57,976 bases of DNA from Lachnospiraceae bacterium (GTDB lineage: Bacteria; Bacillota; Clostridia; Lachnospirales; Lachnospiraceae). Below are positions 52,629 to 57,976 of the stretch, one piece after another. Where the stretch lies: assembly GCA_019423745.1 (NCBI GenBank), contig JAHZAV010000005.1:1-57976 (forward strand), written 5' to 3'. A program made the translations under genes and the position numbers. A model generated the notes under the pieces. It was not told the origin of the DNA. It made no database searches and saw only the letters and a program-made list of their open reading frames with translations. Position 1 is the stretch's first letter, and each line of letters opens with the position of its first letter.

Positions 52629-53483
52629 ATGAGCAATGTTTTATTTTCTATTTTCCCCAGTGAAAACTTTGTAGACCTGGGGCTTTACCAGTATGGTTGG
52701 GAAGAATGTGATCCTGCCCATTCCTTCGGTCCTGCTGCCCGTACTCATTATCTCTTTCATTATGTAATTTCCGGCACAGGCATACTGATGGCTCAGAATT
52801 CAAAAAAACAATCTGTAGAATATCATATAAAAAGTGGACAGGGCTTTATGATTTTTCCACATCAGATCTGCACTTATACTGCTGACTCAGAACTCCCCTG
52901 GGAATATACCTGGATTGAGTTCGATGGTCTGAAAGCTAAAGAAATTGTAGAAATGGCCGGAATCTCTCCAGATTCTCCTATCTACAAACCGCGATATAAA
53001 GATATCGCACAGCAAATGGTAAATGAAATGCTCTACATTACTCAGCATTCTCAGGAATCGCCTTTTCATCTGATTGGACACTTATTTTTATTTTTGGATT
53101 ATCTGACCCGCTCTCATGCATCTCCTTTGGTAAAACAAGGGCATCGAATGCGAGATTTCTATATTAAAGAAGCATTAAGCTTTATTGAACAAAATTTCCA
53201 AAATGATATTTCTGTAGAAGATATTGCTGCGTTTTGCGGATTGAATCGCAGCTATTTCGGAAAAATTTTCCACGATACCGTAGGAAAATCTCCTCAGGAA
53301 TTTTTAATTTCCTATCGTATGTCCAAAGCTGGTGAACTTTTGAAGCTTACTTCTCTTTCTATCGGTGATATTGGAAATGCTGTAGGATATACAAATCAGC
53401 TGCATTTTTCAAGAGCCTTTAAAAATACTTACAGAATTTCTCCAAGAGCATGGCGCTATGAACAGCAAAACGAAGAGGATTAG
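52629..53483 (+). CDS. AraC-family regulator (first copy)
   Basis: AraC/XylS regulator of 284 residues: an N-terminal cupin sensor (about 30-150) and a C-terminal double helix-turn-helix (about 175-280) with NRSYFGKIFHDTVGKSPQEF and the second motif IGNAVGYTNQLHFSRAFK. AGGAGG precedes the ATG at 52629. It is divergent from the ABC/GH36/GH13 operon and so probably activates it in response to alpha-galactosides (MsmR/RafR-like). Its last codons form one arm of a terminator. Confidence 0.92.
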   Translation: MSNVLFSIFPSENFVDLGLYQYGWEECDPAHSFGPAARTHYLFHYVISGTGILMAQNSKKQSVEYHIKSGQGFMIFPHQICTYTADSELPWEYTWIEFDGLKAKEIVEMAGISPDSPIYKPRYKDIAQQMVNEMLYITQHSQESPFHLIGHLFLFLDYLTRSHASPLVKQGHRMRDFYIKEALSFIEQNFQNDISVEDIAAFCGLNRSYFGKIFHDTVGKSPQEFLISYRMSKAGELLKLTSLSIGDIGNAVGYTNQLHFSRAFKNTYRISPRAWRYEQQNEED

Positions 53484-53502
53484 TCCTCTTCGTTTTGCTG
53501 TT
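53461..53502. terminator. Terminator overlapping the AraC stop codon
   Basis: Nineteen-pair perfect stem AACAGCAAAACGAAGAGGA / TCCTCTTCGTTTTGCTGTT. The TTAG loop includes the AraC stop TAG, and the 5' arm codes for the last residues. TTATT follows. It also faces the convergent GH36 gene. Confidence 0.85.
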
Positions 53503-53516
53503 TTATTCCATTTTAT

Positions 53517-55766
53517 TTATTTTTCATCTACTGCTTTAAGAATGAAGAGACTGGAATCAAAATCATATGTTTTTTCTTCTTCCAAATGAGTTTCGCCAGA
53601 AGCCCCGTCTGTTGTGATAAGTCCGGCATACATTAACTCATCTCCATAATGAGTCCCTTGAAAACTTTCTCTGGTTCTACGTTTTGTAACCGTATACCGG
53701 GTACCCTCATCTAATCCCTGGAGACGCAACCTTCCAAAAGGTAGATTAGAACCGCTCAGCACACGATACCATCCCACAATTGCCTCTTTTTTATCGGCAC
53801 TCACTACCATCCAGGAAGTCACATTATTTTCAAAGGGACTGGACAAACGATAGAATGTTCCAAACTGCAGGATATGCCGGTACTTTTTCATAAAGGTTAT
53901 CTGCTCTTTTACCGTATCCTGTTCCTCTTGTGTCAACGTATTTAAATCCAATTCATATCCAAAAGTGCCAAAGCAGGCCACATTCGCTCTTGTATGCAGT
54001 GGTGTATTTCTGCCAGTTTGATGGTTGGGAGTTGTAGAAACATGACTTCCCATACTGCTTACCGGATAGCAATAGGATGTTCCATACTGAATTTTCAGCC
54101 GTTCTGCTGCATCCGTATCGTCACTGGTCCACGCCTGCGGTGCATAATAAAGCATTCCTGGATCAAACCTTGCTCCACCACTTGCACAAGACTCAAATAA
54201 AATATGCGGAAACTTATTGATCAGCCTTTCATAAAGATCGTATACCCCTAAAATATAGCGGTGAAAAATTTCCCCCTGCCTATCTGCCGGAAATGCTGCT
54301 GACCAACACTCTGTAATACTACGGTTCATATCCCATTTAATATAGGAAACTTTTGCTTCAGACAAGATCTTCTCCATCATTTTGTAAATACAGTCTACTA
54401 CTTCTTTTCTGGAAAAATCCAGTACATATTGATATCTTCCATGACAAGATTTACGCCCGGGAACCTGCAAAATCCAGTCTGGATGAGCTCGAAAAAGATC
54501 CGAATCCTTATTTACCATCTCAGGTTCAAACCACAGACCAAATTTCATTCCCATATCTTCTATACGCTGTGCTAATCCTCCAATGCCTTCTGGCAGACGA
54601 TCTGTATTTGCAACCCAGTCTCCCAATCCGGCATGCTCGCTGCACCGGTCACCAAACCATCCATCATCCAGAACAAAGAGTTCTACTCCCGTCTCCTTTG
54701 CTTTACGGGCAATATCCAGAATTTTCTCCTGATTAAAATCAAAATAAGTTGCTTCCCAGTTATTAATTAAAACAGGCCGCACTTTGTCTCTCCAGTAACC
54801 TCTTGCTAATCTTTTCCCATAGAGCTGATGATAAACCTGACTTAAATGGTTGAGCCCCTGGTCCGTATAAACCATAACTGCTTCTGGAGTCTGGAATGTC
54901 TCATCCACATCCAGCTTCCAGTTGAATCCTTCCGGATGTATTCCCATCAAAACTCTTGTTGTATCGTGAGTATCCACTTCTGCCTGCACCAGAAAATTAC
55001 CACTGTATACAAGACTGAATCCTATAGCTTCTCCTTGAAATTCATCTGCCGATGGACGCTTCAGAATCACAAAAGGGTTGTGTTCATGAGATGAATGCCC
55101 CCTCACGCTGCCAACAGACTGTATTCCATATTCTAAATGTCTTTTCCGCAAGTATCGCTCTCTTGCCCATGCTCCAGAAAACTGCAGCCACTCATAATCA
55201 TGATCTGGAAAATCCATGCAAAGGCTCATAGCTGTTGTCAGATGGAGCGGCTGATTTCCTTGATTAGCAAAAGAAACACTTCTGGCAAGGATTCCTTCTT
55301 CAGCGAATATTGTATACATCAACCGCACTTCCAAACCAGTAAGAGTATCGTTAAGTCTGATTATTAATGTCTCTGCTTCTTGTTCATTTTCTGTATAAGT
55401 TGCGGGAAGTCCCGGAAGAACTGGTTTTCCCTTCTGAATCTCATAATCCACATAGCACAGATCTACAATTCTACTGCCATTTTCCTGTAAAACCTCCACC
55501 GCCGGCATACGGTAATCTCCAGTTCCATAGACGCCATACTCCTGCTTCAGATGCTCCAGTGAAAAATCCTTACTCTCTTCAAAAATGCAAGATGACATAG
55601 GACGTGGCATAAATTCCAGAAAATAAGAAAAATCTTCTCTGTCGTGAATTCTTTTCCCAAAATATAATTGGCCCATATGCCCATTTGGCAAAACAGTCAT
55701 AATATAACTGATCTGCTTATTATACAGGTGAAATGTTTTGCTATTTTCGTTTACAACAATACTCAT
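53517..55766 (-). CDS. GH36 alpha-galactosidase (second copy)
   Basis: Second cytosolic GH36 alpha-galactosidase, 749 residues. Motifs are WEATYFDF (337-344), VLDDGWFG (365-372), nucleophile D479 in YIKWDMNRS and acid/base SDDTDA (548-553). GGAGG precedes the ATG. It has no transporter of its own but is preceded by its own AraC gene on the same strand, so it may be induced by a different alpha-galactoside from the first copy. No sign of decay. Confidence 0.93.
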   Translation of the reverse strand: MSIVVNENSKTFHLYNKQISYIMTVLPNGHMGQLYFGKRIHDREDFSYFLEFMPRPMSSCIFEESKDFSLEHLKQEYGVYGTGDYRMPAVEVLQENGSRIVDLCYVDYEIQKGKPVLPGLPATYTENEQEAETLIIRLNDTLTGLEVRLMYTIFAEEGILARSVSFANQGNQPLHLTTAMSLCMDFPDHDYEWLQFSGAWARERYLRKRHLEYGIQSVGSVRGHSSHEHNPFVILKRPSADEFQGEAIGFSLVYSGNFLVQAEVDTHDTTRVLMGIHPEGFNWKLDVDETFQTPEAVMVYTDQGLNHLSQVYHQLYGKRLARGYWRDKVRPVLINNWEATYFDFNQEKILDIARKAKETGVELFVLDDGWFGDRCSEHAGLGDWVANTDRLPEGIGGLAQRIEDMGMKFGLWFEPEMVNKDSDLFRAHPDWILQVPGRKSCHGRYQYVLDFSRKEVVDCIYKMMEKILSEAKVSYIKWDMNRSITECWSAAFPADRQGEIFHRYILGVYDLYERLINKFPHILFESCASGGARFDPGMLYYAPQAWTSDDTDAAERLKIQYGTSYCYPVSSMGSHVSTTPNHQTGRNTPLHTRANVACFGTFGYELDLNTLTQEEQDTVKEQITFMKKYRHILQFGTFYRLSSPFENNVTSWMVVSADKKEAIVGWYRVLSGSNLPFGRLRLQGLDEGTRYTVTKRRTRESFQGTHYGDELMYAGLITTDGASGETHLEEEKTYDFDSSLFILKAVDEK

Positions 55767-55871
55767 TTTTTCATCCTCCGGTTCTTAAAAGATTTTTCCT
55801 GTACACTAACACTATGCAAATTATATGCAAAGGCATCTTCAAAGTATAGAACTATTCGTTAGAAAAATAAG

Positions 55872-56741
55872 TCAAAATGTTAGATTAATTTCTTCCTTCC
55901 TCTTTTTTTGCTGCCAGTTTGCATTTTGTTTTCTGTACTCAGATGGTATCACTCCTTTTTTTATTTTAAAAATCTTTGAAAACCCCAATGCATCCTGATA
56001 GCCACAAGACATAGCTACTGACTCAATAGATAAATCTGTAATCTGCAAAAGCTCTGCCGCACGGGTAATTCGAAAATTTGTAAGATATTCTTTTGGTGAA
56101 AGTTTCAAATTATCTTGAAAAAGTGTATAAAGATAACTTCTATTTACTCCCACATAATCTGCAATATCTTTTATCATAATAGGATCTGCATAATTGTTCT
56201 GAATAAATTCAACCGCTTTGCGAACATAAAGGTTGCTGTCCTTTTCTGCGGCGCTTCCTGAAACTTCCATATTCTCTGTCAGGACTCCAAAAAAGGTATA
56301 TAAAAGACCTTCCAAAAGATACTCATTCGCCACCGTATACTTTTTGTGCTTTAACATGGAATGTACAATTTCTTTCAATTCGTCACCACAGCTACACTGA
56401 TATGTCAACTGTTTTTTATTGAGCCCAAGATCTCTTAAATATTCTCCCGCCCGCTCACCACCAAACCCAATCCATAAATATGTCCACGGTTCTTCTGGAT
56501 CTGCCTGGTAAAACGTCTGCACCTCAGGCTCAATCAAAAATCCCTGTCCTTTTTGAAGACTATATTCCTCATCATTGACCAAGAATTTGCCTTTACCTTC
56601 CACAATATAATGCAAAATATAATTAGGTCTTACGGCAGGGCCAAAACTATGAAGCGGCCTGCATTTTGCATACCCACAGAAACAAATATAAAAATCAGAA
56701 AATTTTCGGTTTTTCATCTGCAGCACATAAGCATCCTCCAT
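55872..56741 (-). CDS. AraC-family regulator (second copy)
   Basis: AraC/XylS regulator of 289 residues with a cupin sensor (about 25-150) and a C-terminal double helix-turn-helix with NRSYLYTLFQDNLKLSPKEYL and CGYQDALGFSKIFK. AGGAGGG precedes the ATG. It lies 105 bases upstream of the second GH36 gene in the same direction and is its likely local regulator. The sensor front (HSFGPAVRPNYILHYIVEGKG) resembles that of the first AraC copy, suggesting a related ligand. Confidence 0.9.
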   Translation of the reverse strand: MEDAYVLQMKNRKFSDFYICFCGYAKCRPLHSFGPAVRPNYILHYIVEGKGKFLVNDEEYSLQKGQGFLIEPEVQTFYQADPEEPWTYLWIGFGGERAGEYLRDLGLNKKQLTYQCSCGDELKEIVHSMLKHKKYTVANEYLLEGLLYTFFGVLTENMEVSGSAAEKDSNLYVRKAVEFIQNNYADPIMIKDIADYVGVNRSYLYTLFQDNLKLSPKEYLTNFRITRAAELLQITDLSIESVAMSCGYQDALGFSKIFKIKKGVIPSEYRKQNANWQQKKRKEEINLTF

Positions 56742-56765
56742 GGTACACCCTCCTTATTTTTTCTT

Positions 56766-56795
56766 ATCATAACACGGAAACTGCATTCATGTAAA
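56766..56795 (-). promoter_or_regulatory. Promoter of the second AraC gene
   Basis: On the minus strand TTTACA and TATGAT are separated by 18 bases, with the -10 about 25 bases before the ATG. Confidence 0.55.
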
Positions 56796-56927
56796 AGGAT
56801 GGTTTTCCCTTGCCAAGTGTCTGTAATTCTTTATAATAAAAGATAAAAAGATACACATAAACAATAAATTTTCACCATCTGGTCTGATATGGCATTTTGC
56901 CTATTTTTATATAAGGAAGTGATTGTT

Positions 56928-57815
56928 ATGAAATACGAAGGACAAATCTGCCGTTCCCCCATGGAACGAGGTGCTTTCATGTTGCCCGTCATGGTGGGCT
57001 GCAATTACAACAGATGTTCATTTTGTAATTTATTCCGACATTTAAATTACAGAATTCTCCCGCTAGGACAGATTGAAGCAGAACTATTGCGTGTCAAAAA
57101 GGCCGGCGGAAATCCTCGACGAATATTTTTAGGAGATGGAAATGCTTTCTGTCTTGACACCTCACACCTTCTAGAAATCCTCAAAATGATACATACCTAT
57201 TTTCCCGACTGCGATTGCATTAATATGGATGCTACGGTTTCTTCCATTCTCACAAAATCTGATAAAGAATTGAAAGCTTTGTTCGATAATGGCATCCGAC
57301 ATCTCTACATCGGAATTGAAACTGGACTTAATGATATTCTCCTTTATATGAAAAAGGAGCATAATCTTAAACAGGCCTATGACGCCGTAAGTAAACTGCA
57401 AAATGCCGGACTTATTTTTGATGCACATATTATGACTGGAATTGCAGGGAAAAACCGAGGATTAGAAAACGCTGAAGCTCTGGCAGATTTTTTTAACCAG
57501 ACACATCCTGTACATATCGTAAATTTTTCTCTCTTTCTCCATCGGGCAGTCCCACTTTGGCAGGAAATTCAAAAAGAACATTTTGTCCCAGCCTCGGAAC
57601 TGGAGAATCTGCAAGAAGAACAGCATCTTCTAAAACTCTTCCAGCCCTCTTCTCCTACAAACTCTCAAAAGATTTTGTATGATGGCTTTCATGATTTTAT
57701 TTCTGTTCGAATCCGGGGGACACTACCTGACGATCAAGAAAAAATGCTGAAAAAACTAGCAGATGAAATTTCCCGCCAGCAAACATCACCTCCTGTATTC
57801 GCTATTATAAACTAA
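56928..57815 (+). CDS. Radical SAM protein
   Basis: Radical SAM protein of 295 residues with the cluster motif CNYNRCSFCNLF (CxxxCxxC, residues 25-32) at the N-terminus and an Elp3/HemN-like barrel (GDGNAFCLD, IGIETGLNDILLYM, DAHIMTGIAGKNRG). AAGGAAG upstream supports the ATG at 56928 rather than 56889. No partner domain or substrate-defining motif is visible, and neighbours give no hint. It is followed by a strong terminator shared with the tRNA gene. Confidence 0.85.
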   Translation: MKYEGQICRSPMERGAFMLPVMVGCNYNRCSFCNLFRHLNYRILPLGQIEAELLRVKKAGGNPRRIFLGDGNAFCLDTSHLLEILKMIHTYFPDCDCINMDATVSSILTKSDKELKALFDNGIRHLYIGIETGLNDILLYMKKEHNLKQAYDAVSKLQNAGLIFDAHIMTGIAGKNRGLENAEALADFFNQTHPVHIVNFSLFLHRAVPLWQEIQKEHFVPASELENLQEEQHLLKLFQPSSPTNSQKILYDGFHDFISVRIRGTLPDDQEKMLKKLADEISRQQTSPPVFAIIN

Positions 57816-57867
57816 CTTTTGCTTAAAGCATAAAAATACCATTCCCTTATCCGTTTTCGCAACAAAA

Positions 57868-57901
57868 AAACCACAAAACTTATTCTAAGTTTTGTGGTTT
57901 T
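57868..57901. terminator. Bidirectional terminator
   Basis: Stem AAACCACAAAACTT / AAGTTTTGTGGTTT with a short loop between the radical SAM gene and the convergent tRNA gene; T-runs on both strands. Confidence 0.85.
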
Positions 57902-57905
57902 CAAA

Positions 57906-57976
<71 letters not shown>

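Overview
The window is low-GC, densely coded Gram-positive DNA with strong AGGAGG-type ribosome sites and many intrinsic terminators. Its gene set points to a gut anaerobe of the Lachnospiraceae (Bacillota): FeoAB, SbcCD, LrgAB, a raffinose-type ABC transporter with GH36 alpha-galactosidases, CmpB-type and DUF5107 proteins, and a bai-like cluster. The genus cannot be fixed from the sequence alone.

Layout. 1-5.1 kb: a leftward leuC-leuD-nhaC-thrC-cdd run. 5.15-6.4 kb: an IS481-like insertion sequence flanked by a 27-bp direct repeat, placed across the stop codon of a CmpB-type membrane protein gene. 7.3-9.6 kb: feoAB iron(II) uptake. 9.7-15.2 kb: a proline-peptide module (prolyl iminopeptidase-like hydrolase, Xaa-Pro aminopeptidase, POT peptide transporter, Xaa-Pro dipeptidase). 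15.2-24.5 kb: aldehyde and alcohol dehydrogenases, a PHP phosphoesterase, small membrane proteins, a Lys/Ala-rich protein, AIM24, a split DUF5107 protein and DUF1294, with a candidate non-coding RNA near 20.0-20.45 kb. 24.6-35.9 kb: the bai-like cluster. 36-45 kb: ArsC/Spx-like protein, cytidylate kinase-like protein, sbcDC, lrgAB, thioredoxin, rhodanese and a DUF5808-like membrane protein. 45.2-56.8 kb: raffinose/sucrose use (amylosucrase-like GH13, two GH36 enzymes, ABC transporter without its ATPase, two AraC regulators). 56.9-57.98 kb: a radical SAM protein and a clipped tRNA-Pro.

The most interesting region is 24.6-35.9 kb. It encodes homologues of BaiE (7alpha-dehydratase), BaiCD (3-oxo-delta4 steroid oxidoreductase), BaiA (3alpha-hydroxysteroid dehydrogenase), BaiB (bile acid CoA ligase) and two BaiF-type CoA transferases. 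The arrangement is not the canonical baiBCDEAFGHI operon. Genes lie in at least four transcription units, two of them divergent. The transporter is a different MFS type from BaiG. No BaiH or BaiI is present, and a stand-alone AraC-type sensor domain without a DNA-binding domain sits between the divergent units. The parts suggest CoA activation, 3-oxidation, delta4 desaturation and dehydration of a hydroxysteroid acid, with CoA recycling by two transferases. The real substrate is unknown. Similarity statements rest on memory of family sequences; no search was run.
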